In this document: piece by piece, positions 7,818-15,307 of the stretch
How positions within the stretch are numbered: the stretch's first letter is position 1
Layout: each line of letters begins with the position of its first letter
Made by a program: the position numbers and the translations under genes
Origin: a virus
Direction: 5' to 3' (one strand)
IMG/VR virus record: IMGVR_UViG_3300033144_006805
Span: 1 to 26,863 of that record
DNA: 26,863 nucleotides
Notes under the pieces: model-generated
The model's database searches: none
What the model was told of the DNA's origin: nothing
What the model saw: only the letters and a program-made list of their open reading frames with translations

Positions 7818-8437
7818 AGATATCTCCTCTCATTTGGGTCGTGCCACATCCGATAGCATTTATATCCGCACTTTTCTACTAATTCCCTTAACTCTATAGG
7901 CGTAAACCAATCTCCTGAATACCATTTATCTTGCCTTATAGGTTTTCCTCTCACTTGTATTTTAGCAATTCCATTTTTTAACAAGACCTTGCGCATAGCT
8001 ATCAAATTATCTTCAATCATCTCTTTCTTACAATGCTGAAAAACGGCATAAGAAAAAACTAAATCAGCTCTACAATCAGGAAGATTCCTCCCGTTAGATT
8101 CAAACCATATTATATTACTGCATTTTTTCAATCGTTTCTTACCCTTATCTATTGCTACTTTACTGATATCAACTGCATAAACCTGTTTAAATTCCTCTGC
8201 AAAAAACTCTGTCATTCTCCCATCACCACAGCCAATTTCTACTACTATTTTGTTTTTAAATTCTCCCAGATAATCTTTTAGCGTATTATCTTGTTGCACC
8301 AAGACACGATAATCACGCCACCCTGAATCAGCATACCCAATAGGTTTTACACGACCTTCTCTTGAATCTGAAAATATATATTTCTCTTGATATTCTTTCT
8401 CACTAAGCAATTTATTCCATTTTTCTTTGTGATTCAT
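7799..8437 (-). CDS. Class I SAM-dependent methyltransferase
   Basis: This 212-residue enzyme has the Rossmann-type SAM motif VVEIGCGDGRM (65-75), an acidic residue at the end of strand 2 (AVDIS, D90) and 'FSYAVFQHC' as motif IV-like, as in Methyltransf_11/25 proteins. The C-terminus ends in WIWIT. These enzymes methylate small molecules, sugars or proteins. DNA methyltransferase target motifs (DPPY) are absent. Start at ATG 8437 is favoured by AAGGAG four bases upstream, rather than the longer frame from 8461. It overlaps glycosyltransferase genes upstream and the radical SAM fusion downstream, so it belongs to the cargo cassette. Methylation of a transferred sugar is a plausible role but is inference. 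Confidence 0.82.
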   Translation of the reverse strand: MNHKEKWNKLLSEKEYQEKYIFSDSREGRVKPIGYADSGWRDYRVLVQQDNTLKDYLGEFKNKIVVEIGCGDGRMTEFFAEEFKQVYAVDISKVAIDKGKKRLKKCSNIIWFESNGRNLPDCRADLVFSYAVFQHCKKEMIEDNLIAMRKVLLKNGIAKIQVRGKPIRQDKWYSGDWFTPIELRELVEKCGYKCYRMWHDPNERRYLWIWIT

Positions 8438-9269
8438 ATATCTCCTTAAACAATCTAACATGCCAATCTCTAAAATTATCCCAAGTATTTATTTTAGATC
8501 TTGCTAATTTCTCTAACTTAGATTCTTCTTTTGTTTTGAAATATAATAGTAAATCTTCAAAATCATTATAAACAAAATCTTCAGCAGTTTTAAAGTCATA
8601 GAAAAATCCTATATCTCTTGAAACTATTGGAGTACCTGAATTAATCGCATTTATAATATCCATAGAACCACCTTCTACATAAGAAGTCTGCAAATAATAA
8701 TCTATAGTTTTAAAAAACTTGTCGCTATCTTCAAGTATTATTTCACAATCGCATACCTCTGATAACTGCTTGTAAAAACTTCTAAGCGACTCATCTTTTC
8801 CAAACAAGTAGAACTTAAATATATCTGTATCTAGATTTTTTGCTAATTCAAATAATTCACTTTCACCTTTTCTATTGTTATATAACAACCTCCCAGCAAA
8901 TCCTAACTTAATCTTCTTAAAATACTTAACAGAAGCACCTATACCATCAAATATTCTAACTTTACTTATAGGAATACCTAATCTTTTTAAAGTCAATTTC
9001 CCGTGCTGGCTTTTTGCTATGATTAAATCAGCTCTATTTAATGCTTCAATTTCTTGATATCCGCATAAATGACTAAACCATATGATATCAAATCTAGATT
9101 TCTTTACTTCAGGTGCAAACCTCTGCCAATTAAAATAATAATTAATATCCGCATTATAATCAGGCTCAGCACTTCTCGTTATCTCAATATTATTATTGCT
9201 AACCTCTAAAAGTCTTTTAGATATAATCCCTAAAATCCACTTGCCGTTATTAACTAAATGAACTTTCAT
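8412..9269 (-). CDS. Glycosyltransferase (GT4-like, cargo cassette)
   Basis: This 285-residue protein has a GT-B-like layout: an N-terminal half with 'DIIWFSHLCGYQEIEAL' and 'ADLIIAKSQHGKLTLKRLGI', then 'LGFAGRLLYNNRKGESEL' and the C-terminal donor-binding segment 'EGGSMDIINAINSGTPIVSR', matching the E-x7-E-type region of GT4 enzymes. The start at ATG 9269 is chosen because GGGAGG lies four bases upstream. A TTG at 9281 in the same frame overlaps that SD. It follows the 842-residue glycosyltransferase after a gap of 43 bases and overlaps the methyltransferase gene by 26 bases. It is somewhat shorter than typical GT4 enzymes. Confidence 0.77.
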   Translation of the reverse strand: MKVHLVNNGKWILGIISKRLLEVSNNNIEITRSAEPDYNADINYYFNWQRFAPEVKKSRFDIIWFSHLCGYQEIEALNRADLIIAKSQHGKLTLKRLGIPISKVRIFDGIGASVKYFKKIKLGFAGRLLYNNRKGESELFELAKNLDTDIFKFYLFGKDESLRSFYKQLSEVCDCEIILEDSDKFFKTIDYYLQTSYVEGGSMDIINAINSGTPIVSRDIGFFYDFKTAEDFVYNDFEDLLLYFKTKEESKLEKLARSKINTWDNFRDWHVRLFKEIYESQRKME

Positions 9270-9312
9270 TTTGCCTCCCAATAACCAAATTCACCTATAA
9301 CAGTACTCCTCC

Positions 9313-11841
9313 TTATGGATTAAAATATTTACTCAACTTATTTATTTCTTCATTATCATAAACTTCTGTTAGCACCATTGGTAATATTGTTAATCTAATA
9401 TTGTCATCCTCTAATTTTTTCTTAGTAACTACTAAATTTGATATTATATTGTTATCTCTTTCTACTACTGTGTTTCTGTAATAATTTCTATAATTAAAAC
9501 ACCTAACTGCTTCTATATCTTTTATTTTCATCATCTCTATCATTTTTTCTAAATGCCTTGATTTAAAACATACATTATCTTCTATAAAAGCTATATATTT
9601 TGTTCTGCATTTTTTAACTCCAATATTTCTTGCATTTTCATTAAATTTATCTAAACGGAAATATTTTATTCTATTATCATTAAATCTTTTAACAATTTTT
9701 TCTGTATCATCTTCTGAAGCATTATCTACTATTATCAACTCCCAATTAAAATATGATTGCGTCAGCACTGACTTAATTGTCTTATTTATATTTTCAGCAT
9801 TATTTCTAGCAACATAAACAATACTTATCTTATCTTTAGGTTTCTCTAATATTACATCATTTTCTACATAATAATTTTCAGGATTTTTTTGTCTTTTCCT
9901 AAATATCACATGTCCCTGCTCTGCCATTTCAGCGCCACTAAAACCTAAACTTGCTTTTATTTTACTGTGAAAATGATAAACATAAGCACCTTTAGCCCAA
10001 TAAATTTTATATCCTTTTAATCCTGCTCTCCAGAATAAATCAGTTTCGTTGCTTGCTAATTGGTAGTACCTTTTCCAATCATATACTCCAACATCCTCAT
10101 AAACTTTTCTTTTAACTAAATGACAAAATCCATATACAGTAAATATTTGCCTCTCTTCAAATCCATCTTTTAGTGTCTTTGAAAAATCAACTACATCTCT
10201 AACTATATTCTTACTCTCATCTCTTTTAAAAGGCACATATGCAACATTTTTTGTCAATGCTGATTGACTCGGGACGCATATTCCACAATCCTCATTTTGC
10301 TTCATACAATCTAACATTTTAGTTAACCAGCCAGGAGTTACTATTGTATCTATATCTAACATACAGATATAATCATATTTTGCCAACTTAATCCCCTGAT
10401 TACATCCATAAGCATATCCCATATTTCTTGTATTTGTTAAAACTCTTACATTTTTTACTTTTCTTTTTAACTTCTTTAAAAACTCTTTAACCTCTTCATT
10501 AGAATTATTATCAATCAATATTAATTCAAATTCTTCATCAGTATATTTATAAATACTTCTAACACATTGCCTTAAATATTTTAAATTATCTTTAATTGTC
10601 ATTATTATGCTAACTTTATCTTCATACTGTCTTATACCAAATAAAACTTCTTTTAATCTTTTATCAAAATTTTCAAACCTAAAATACTTATTAACATATT
10701 CAGCAGCCAATTTACCTTTAGCTCTTGCTTCAGCCTGATTATCATAAATATATCTCATTAATTTTCTAATATCTTTAACTTTAACAACAGCCCAATCTCC
10801 TACATCGCCATAATCTTTACTATACATTGCCTCTTCAAGTTTCGTTACTCTAATAGGATAGCAAATATCTTCTCTAACAAATTCTTTACACCCCATCCAA
10901 TCAGTAACTATTGTGGGAAGACCTGTTGCCATTGCTTCAAGTGGTGGTAATCCAAAGCCTTCACCATGTGTTGGAAAAACAAAACAATCAGATAACCTAT
11001 ATAATTTATTCATTTCGCTATAGCTTAATTTTTCTCTAATTATTTTTATCCTTGAATCTTGTTTTATTTTACTTATCATTTCTGTAGATAGTGATAAATT
11101 TGAAGATTTTAAAATAAATCTTACTTTATCATTACCTTTAAATTCTTTCTTAAATGCCTCTACTGCTTCTAAAGCCCCTTTTCTATTTGCAGTAGTAACT
11201 GTTCCAACAAATAAAAAAGTGAAAATATCTCTTTTAGGACGCTCAAAATATTTATATCTATTATCAGCCCATAGTGGCACTACGTTTATAGGAATATTGA
11301 CACCGCAATTTTTAAATACTTTTTTAACCTCCTGCGCTGGTACTATCAGCTCATCACAAGTATTATGTATAAATTCTTTCCAATCTTTTGGTATTTTAGT
11401 AGTTTCAAACATAGTAAAGCCTACTACTTTTTTAAAGCCATTGATTTTTCTAAATCTATCAGGAGAAGTTAGTTGTATGATTATATTTTCAGGTGAAATA
11501 TCGCTTAAATCTTTTTGCTTTGATTTAGAGTAATCTAAGTTATCTCTAGCAGATTGTACTACAGTAGGATACTTTTGCAATATCTTATTACCAACACAAC
11601 CATAACCATCAACTTTAGATATATGTCCAGTTACAAAAGCAAAATTAGATTTCTCTACTTCAGATTCTACAGACTTCTTAGACTTTAGTTCTTTAACTTC
11701 TGTAATTTTAAATTTACCAGTCTTTTTAAACAAATCCACAAGTTCTTTCGGTATAATCTGCGATTTGTTATCTTTAACATCAAAATGGTATCTATCAAAA
11801 CTAAAAGTCTTACCCTTTACTAATGTTGCTTTGTAAGGCAT
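9313..11841 (-). CDS. Three-domain glycosyltransferase (GT4-GT2-GT2) with N-terminal small phage domain
   Basis: This 842-residue protein sits close behind the major capsid gene. Residues 1-52 (KATLVKGKTFSF, then DLFKKTGKFKI) resemble the 58-residue protein encoded immediately upstream. Residues about 65-400 are a GT4 domain: 'SKVDGYG' near 75, 'FLFVGTVTTANRKG' (209-222) and GEGFGLPPLEAMATGLPTI (293-311). Residues about 408-645 are a GT2 domain, starting VSIIMTIKDN with a DID metal motif at 496-498. Residues about 670-842 are a second GT2 domain (ISIVYVARNN, LIIVDNASEDD) whose DxD position reads EDN (754-756), so it may be altered or less active. It starts by a TAATG overlap with the upstream small gene. 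The combination could add several sugars in sequence. Acceptor and donors are unknown, but the place next to the capsid gene suggests a head protein. Confidence 0.87.
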   Translation of the reverse strand: MPYKATLVKGKTFSFDRYHFDVKDNKSQIIPKELVDLFKKTGKFKITEVKELKSKKSVESEVEKSNFAFVTGHISKVDGYGCVGNKILQKYPTVVQSARDNLDYSKSKQKDLSDISPENIIIQLTSPDRFRKINGFKKVVGFTMFETTKIPKDWKEFIHNTCDELIVPAQEVKKVFKNCGVNIPINVVPLWADNRYKYFERPKRDIFTFLFVGTVTTANRKGALEAVEAFKKEFKGNDKVRFILKSSNLSLSTEMISKIKQDSRIKIIREKLSYSEMNKLYRLSDCFVFPTHGEGFGLPPLEAMATGLPTIVTDWMGCKEFVREDICYPIRVTKLEEAMYSKDYGDVGDWAVVKVKDIRKLMRYIYDNQAEARAKGKLAAEYVNKYFRFENFDKRLKEVLFGIRQYEDKVSIIMTIKDNLKYLRQCVRSIYKYTDEEFELILIDNNSNEEVKEFLKKLKRKVKNVRVLTNTRNMGYAYGCNQGIKLAKYDYICMLDIDTIVTPGWLTKMLDCMKQNEDCGICVPSQSALTKNVAYVPFKRDESKNIVRDVVDFSKTLKDGFEERQIFTVYGFCHLVKRKVYEDVGVYDWKRYYQLASNETDLFWRAGLKGYKIYWAKGAYVYHFHSKIKASLGFSGAEMAEQGHVIFRKRQKNPENYYVENDVILEKPKDKISIVYVARNNAENINKTIKSVLTQSYFNWELIIVDNASEDDTEKIVKRFNDNRIKYFRLDKFNENARNIGVKKCRTKYIAFIEDNVCFKSRHLEKMIEMMKIKDIEAVRCFNYRNYYRNTVVERDNNIISNLVVTKKKLEDDNIRLTILPMVLTEVYDNEEINKLSKYFNP

Positions 11842-12017
11842 TATCCATCCTTTTCTTCTAATCTTCTAAATTGGAATAGCCCAGTATTTTTAAGATATCT
11901 TGCAGTCTTTAAATCAACTCGTATAGGTATATCTTTCTCATACTTTGTATGTCCTAAAGTATAAGTTCTTTTCTCCCGCAGGATAGCCCATACAAATTGC
12001 TTCTTTGTCGCTGTCAA
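11841..12017 (-). CDS. Small phage protein downstream of capsid gene, TTG start (58 aa)
   Basis: The start TTG at 12017 is set by a very strong AAAAGGAGGTT site five to six bases upstream. The next gene begins in a TAATG overlap at its stop. The protein reads as a small beta-rich domain: 'VWAILREKRTYTLG' then 'RVDLKTARYLKNTGLFQF'. Similar short proteins with a closing 'L-(K/E)-x-TG-x-F' are often found next to phage capsid genes. The same pattern is at the N-terminus of the 842-residue glycosyltransferase and more weakly in the 84-residue protein at 14920-15174. A minor head-associated or assembly role is inference. Confidence 0.68.
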   Translation of the reverse strand: MTATKKQFVWAILREKRTYTLGHTKYEKDIPIRVDLKTARYLKNTGLFQFRRLEEKDG

Positions 12018-12039
12018 TTTTTAACCTCCTTTTTTTCTT

Positions 12040-13047
12040 TTATGAGGTGGCTAGTTTATGTTTTATATCTTTTGCAACTACAACTGCATCAGTTTCTTCT
12101 ATCTGCCAATCAACATTAATTGTTCCGGTTATTTCTACTTGTCTCTTTCGTGGCTTATTTTCAGAAACAAATTGCATATCCGTCTGAATATATTCAATCA
12201 GATTTTTAGGATTGCATAACATTGCTTTTGAAACATAATAAGCAGGAGAACCAGTAGAAGTTCTTGACAATCTAGGAACTCCAACTACAGGTATTCCCTG
12301 ATAGAATACTGGCGGATTATCAACTAAATAATTCATAGCGCCTGCATGAGTAGCGCCAATAGCAGTTAGCCATCTCCTATATAGCCATTCTATATCTACA
12401 TGCACATAAAATCTCCAAGCTTTTAGGTCTGCACCATCTAAATATTTTTTAGGTAGTGCATCTAACATATCATCAAAAAGCTTAATAGTCTTATCTGCTG
12501 TAGAAGCAAAATTAGCATCAGCCCAATCTACCTCATGATCAGTCGCACCTAACTGGAACCATCCAGCATTATCATCGTATACGCCGCTACCGGTACTGGT
12601 ATTAGAATTAACTGCAACAGCTTCTAAATCAGTTCCAGCTTTTCTTGATATTCTTTTCATTAGATTATTCTCAAATCCAGCTTTTTCTATAGAGTTCCTA
12701 AGAGCACTCCATCCTAAATCAACTGCTATCAAGTATTCAACAGTAGAAATATTAACTTGACTTGTAGAAGGACCAGTCGTAGTAGTATGCTCTGTTCCTT
12801 CTGCTTCAGGAGTTTGAATCAATAAACTGGCAAACTCTATTTTATCTAGATCTACTTTCTTTTCATCTCCAGTTTCTCTTCGGCACTCTGCTCTCATTAC
12901 TGCTCTCTCTAAAGTTTCCTCTATAAATTTATCAAGCTGCCGTGCATTTAACAATCCTCCACTAGCTAAATCTGAATCTGTAAAAATAGTTTTATTCCCA
13001 AAAAACTTCTTATTTAATTCATCTAATAATTGCTCATTCGTTAACAT
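12040..13047 (-). CDS. Major capsid protein (HK97 fold)
   Basis: This 335-residue protein follows the protease and scaffold-like genes, as expected for the capsid subunit. Segments resemble HK97-fold capsid proteins: the long N-terminal helix region (residues 1-60), 'VDLGWSALRNSIEKAGFENN' with 'LMKRISRKAGTDLEAVAVN' (E-loop/spine helix area), 'DDNAGWFQLGATDHEVD', 'WRFYVHVDIEWLYRRWL' and a C-terminal P-domain beta region 'YYVSKAMLCNPKNLIEYIQ'. An AAAGGAG site precedes the ATG. The N-terminal part could be the portion removed by the upstream protease. I cannot identify a cleavage site. Confidence 0.85.
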   Translation of the reverse strand: MLTNEQLLDELNKKFFGNKTIFTDSDLASGGLLNARQLDKFIEETLERAVMRAECRRETGDEKKVDLDKIEFASLLIQTPEAEGTEHTTTTGPSTSQVNISTVEYLIAVDLGWSALRNSIEKAGFENNLMKRISRKAGTDLEAVAVNSNTSTGSGVYDDNAGWFQLGATDHEVDWADANFASTADKTIKLFDDMLDALPKKYLDGADLKAWRFYVHVDIEWLYRRWLTAIGATHAGAMNYLVDNPPVFYQGIPVVGVPRLSRTSTGSPAYYVSKAMLCNPKNLIEYIQTDMQFVSENKPRKRQVEITGTINVDWQIEETDAVVVAKDIKHKLATS

Positions 13048-13068
13048 ATATATTTCAACTCCTTTCTT

Positions 13069-14151
13069 TTAAATATCTCTTATCCTAAAGACTCCGGTAA
13101 AATCAACATCTTCATCATCGCTTTTATTATCTTCAATATCTTTTTTAACTTTCTTCTTATCAGGACTAGGCTTTATCTTAAGCTCTTTTTTAATTTTATC
13201 AACTTCAGACTTTACTTCATTGAACTTCTTATCAACTATTTCAGATATCTTGCCTAGAAAATCATCATTATCTTCATCGGAATCTCTAGAACTTTTCTTT
13301 TTCTTATCATCTAGATTTTTCTTATCATTATCTTTATTATCATCATCTTTAGAATCATCATTCTTTGAGTCATTATCAGCATTATCATTATCATTATCAT
13401 CAGATAACAATTCTTCTAATTTAGCTTCAATGTCCTCTTTGAATGTGTCTATTTTTTCTTCAACAACTTTTTCAACTATATCTTTTACTTCTTTTTCATC
13501 CATATCACTATCCTCCTTCTTAAAAATTTTATTTACAGACGCTAAAACATCCTTAATGGTATTTCCTGCTTTAATGATATCATTTGCCGCATCCATTAAT
13601 TTTGTTTCATTAGCTTTGCTTAATACTCTCCCTACTTTAGTATCAGTAATATTAAGCTTACTTTTTATTTTATCAGCAATCTTATCTATAAAAGATTTGT
13701 CTAATTCATCCAGCTCTTTGAATTCAGGGACTTCTTTTTCAAATTGCTTATAATGTTTAGCTAAATGGTTGTATACTCCCCTTCTGTCAGAAGCAGGCAG
13801 CATAACACCACCTCTCGCACCCATTAAAGCCCCCATTGCCGCTTTTACGCCATTCCAAACAACTGGATATCCTTTTTCAGCTTTATGGTGGGGCAACTTA
13901 TATGAACCTTTTACATCTGGATTTTTTTCATCATACCAAGCACACATAATTTTAAGGTCTTTAGGCTCTGCTTTCTTTATTTCTGCCCCAGCATCCCAAG
14001 GAGTATTCTCTGGAAGTGGAGTAGTCCTCTTAAATGGAATAACATTTTTGTACTCCACCATTTTTATTGCTATAAAACGTTTATCAATCATTGGCCTATC
14101 AACATAGCTGACTTCAAACGGCTTTACATTTTTTAACCAGTTTAATTTCAT
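13069..14151 (-). CDS. Scaffold-like head assembly protein, companion of the XkdF-type protease
   Basis: This 360-residue protein has three parts. Residues 1-30 contain 'EVSYVDRPMIDKRFIAIK', a segment also met in XkdF-type proteins. Residues about 50-142 contain 'GSYKLPHHK', 'VVWNGVKAAMGALMGARGGV' and 'DRRGVYNHLAKHYKQFEKE', a conserved module that often accompanies phage prohead proteases. Residues about 145-360 are highly charged with coiled-coil segments and an Asp/Asn/Lys/Ser low-complexity linker near 250-300, typical of scaffolds. It lies between the protease and the capsid gene. I infer that the charged C-terminal part guides capsid assembly and is digested by the protease. The gene is separate from the protease here, whereas related proteins may join these parts. 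Confidence 0.66.
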   Translation of the reverse strand: MKLNWLKNVKPFEVSYVDRPMIDKRFIAIKMVEYKNVIPFKRTTPLPENTPWDAGAEIKKAEPKDLKIMCAWYDEKNPDVKGSYKLPHHKAEKGYPVVWNGVKAAMGALMGARGGVMLPASDRRGVYNHLAKHYKQFEKEVPEFKELDELDKSFIDKIADKIKSKLNITDTKVGRVLSKANETKLMDAANDIIKAGNTIKDVLASVNKIFKKEDSDMDEKEVKDIVEKVVEEKIDTFKEDIEAKLEELLSDDNDNDNADNDSKNDDSKDDDNKDNDKKNLDDKKKKSSRDSDEDNDDFLGKISEIVDKKFNEVKSEVDKIKKELKIKPSPDKKKVKKDIEDNKSDDEDVDFTGVFRIRDI

Positions 14152-14169
14152 CTCACTCCTCTCCTTTTA

Positions 14170-14913
14170 TTAGATTTCTAGAGGCTCTCGTTCTCCTTCA
14201 TATCCAATACTATAGCCTACTAGTTCACCTTTTTTTATTTTCTCCCATACACTCGGCGATGCTTCAGTAACTAATACCCAGCTTCCTTTCTTTACTTTTA
14301 CACCATTCATTTCAAAATCAACCGGAGCTACATAAGTTTCTAGCATAACTCCTACCCCCAGCTTTCTATGCAGTTCGCCAATATCCTGGAAACTTCTTGA
14401 AAAATTATGTACAGCCTTTTCTACTTCTTCTTCAGTTAGAATATCACCTTCTAAATCTGCTTCCCACGGGACTAAAGCTACTCCATAAACTATTCTTTTT
14501 TCTTTATTAATTTTAAAGAATTTTTTAGCCTGTTCTTCTGGTTGCGGTTCTATGCCTTTGTGCTCGTTATACCACTGTATAGCTTTTCCTTCATCCCATT
14601 TATCTGCATCAAAATAATATTCAATAATTTTCTTACGATTAAATGTATAAAGTGCTTTTATACCCAATCTTTCTGAAATTGTAATAACTTTTGTATTAAC
14701 ATCAACAGACATTCTAGTTTCAACAGGAACTGTTATAATATTCTCATTTATAGCAACCTCATCCATCTTTCCACTTCCTTTCTTCCAATTAGTAAAGCAA
14801 ACAGCTAATCTCTGCTTAATGTCAGGATATTCTTTTTTCATCGTATCATCACTTACACATCTTGAAATAAAGCTATCTTGTGTTTCACCAGTTCTAGGCT
14901 GAGGTATAGGCAT
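14170..14913 (-). CDS. XkdF-type prohead maturation protease (Peptidase_S78_2-like)
   Basis: This 247-residue protein has an N-terminal motif typical of phage proteins of this group (residues 1-43: 'QDSFISRCVSDDTMKKEYPD' and 'KQRLAVCFTNW'), then the putative serine protease domain of the XkdF family from about residue 140: 'RIVYGVALVPWEADLEGDIL', 'GELHRKLGVGV' with H182, and 'KGELVGYSIGYEG' with S235. H182 and S235 are the likely catalytic pair. The enzyme would process scaffold and capsid proteins inside the prohead. GAGGGG lies about 10 bases upstream of the ATG. It is followed by the scaffold-like and capsid genes, the expected order. Confidence 0.85.
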   Translation of the reverse strand: MPIPQPRTGETQDSFISRCVSDDTMKKEYPDIKQRLAVCFTNWKKGSGKMDEVAINENIITVPVETRMSVDVNTKVITISERLGIKALYTFNRKKIIEYYFDADKWDEGKAIQWYNEHKGIEPQPEEQAKKFFKINKEKRIVYGVALVPWEADLEGDILTEEEVEKAVHNFSRSFQDIGELHRKLGVGVMLETYVAPVDFEMNGVKVKKGSWVLVTEASPSVWEKIKKGELVGYSIGYEGEREPLEI

Positions 14914-14919
14914 AATAAT

Positions 14920-15174
14920 TCATCCCCTCTTTATAAAATCTTTATTTCTTCTATTATATTTTCTTTTCTTATTTTTCTTTACTTCTTGCGTAACTTTTAT
15001 AGGATTTTTAATAACATTAATTTCAACATTATTAACATTAGTTTTCTTTAAGCATCTAATAGCTCCGATTTTCTCTAATTTTCTAACATCTTTATTATCA
15101 ACAGTAATTTTACTACCAATTTTATATTGTTTATCTTTATAAATAATGTCATCTAATGTAATAGCTTCTTGCAT
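14920..15174 (-). CDS. Small basic protein opening the capsid module (84 aa)
   Basis: The first 40 residues are a small domain with 'IIYKDKQYKIGSKITVDNKD' and 'LEKIGAIR'. This loosely resembles the small domain found downstream of the capsid gene and at the N-terminus of the 842-residue glycosyltransferase. The C-terminus (60-84) is very basic (KKNKKRKYNRRNK), so nucleic acid contact is possible. GGGAGAG lies five bases before the ATG. It is the first gene after the hairpin and promoter-like sequence at 15194-15298. Function unknown. Confidence 0.6.
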   Translation of the reverse strand: MQEAITLDDIIYKDKQYKIGSKITVDNKDVRKLEKIGAIRCLKKTNVNNVEINVIKNPIKVTQEVKKNKKRKYNRRNKDFIKRG

Positions 15175-15193
15175 TTTATCTCTCCCAATATAA

Positions 15194-15234
15194 AAAGCCC
15201 AGAAATAAAATTTTTTATTTTAAGTCTGAGCTTT
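15194..15234 (-). terminator. Terminator-like hairpin between minor head protein and capsid module
   Basis: On the minus strand, AAAGCTCAGA and TCTGGGCTTT can pair over 10 bp (one G-U pair), enclosing an AT-rich loop that can itself pair in part. The stem is followed by further T residues (GCTTTTTATATT). It lies 74 bases after the stop of the gpF-like gene and 20 bases before the start of the 84-residue gene. It could end the upstream transcript or act as an attenuator in the leader of the next one. Confidence 0.55.
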
Positions 15235-15269
15235 CTTATTATTAAATTATTTTCTTATATATTTATATT

Positions 15270-15298
15270 ATTATATACTAGCTAAATATAAAAGTAAA
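15270..15298 (-). promoter_or_regulatory. Sigma-70-like promoter upstream of capsid module
   Basis: On the minus strand, TTTACT (15298-15293), 17 bases, then TATAAT (15275-15270) match the -35/-10 layout of a housekeeping promoter. The gap between 15175 and 15307 is the only sizeable untranslated stretch in the window. A start near 15263 would place the hairpin at 15194-15234 in the transcript leader. The region is very AT-rich, so chance matches are possible. Confidence 0.45.
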
Positions 15299-15307
15299 AT
15301 TCACTTA

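Noticed and set aside
9225-9312. 14-codon GTG frame between the two glycosyltransferase genes
   Set aside because: Too short, no homology visible, and the GGAGGAG is badly spaced. The following GGGAGG-ATG clearly serves the next glycosyltransferase.
13220-13753. 177-residue plus-strand frame rich in Ser/Leu
   Set aside because: It is the antisense reading of the Asp/Lys/Glu-rich scaffold-like gene, which gives Ser/Leu-rich frames by codon complementarity. No SD, and opposite to all neighbours.
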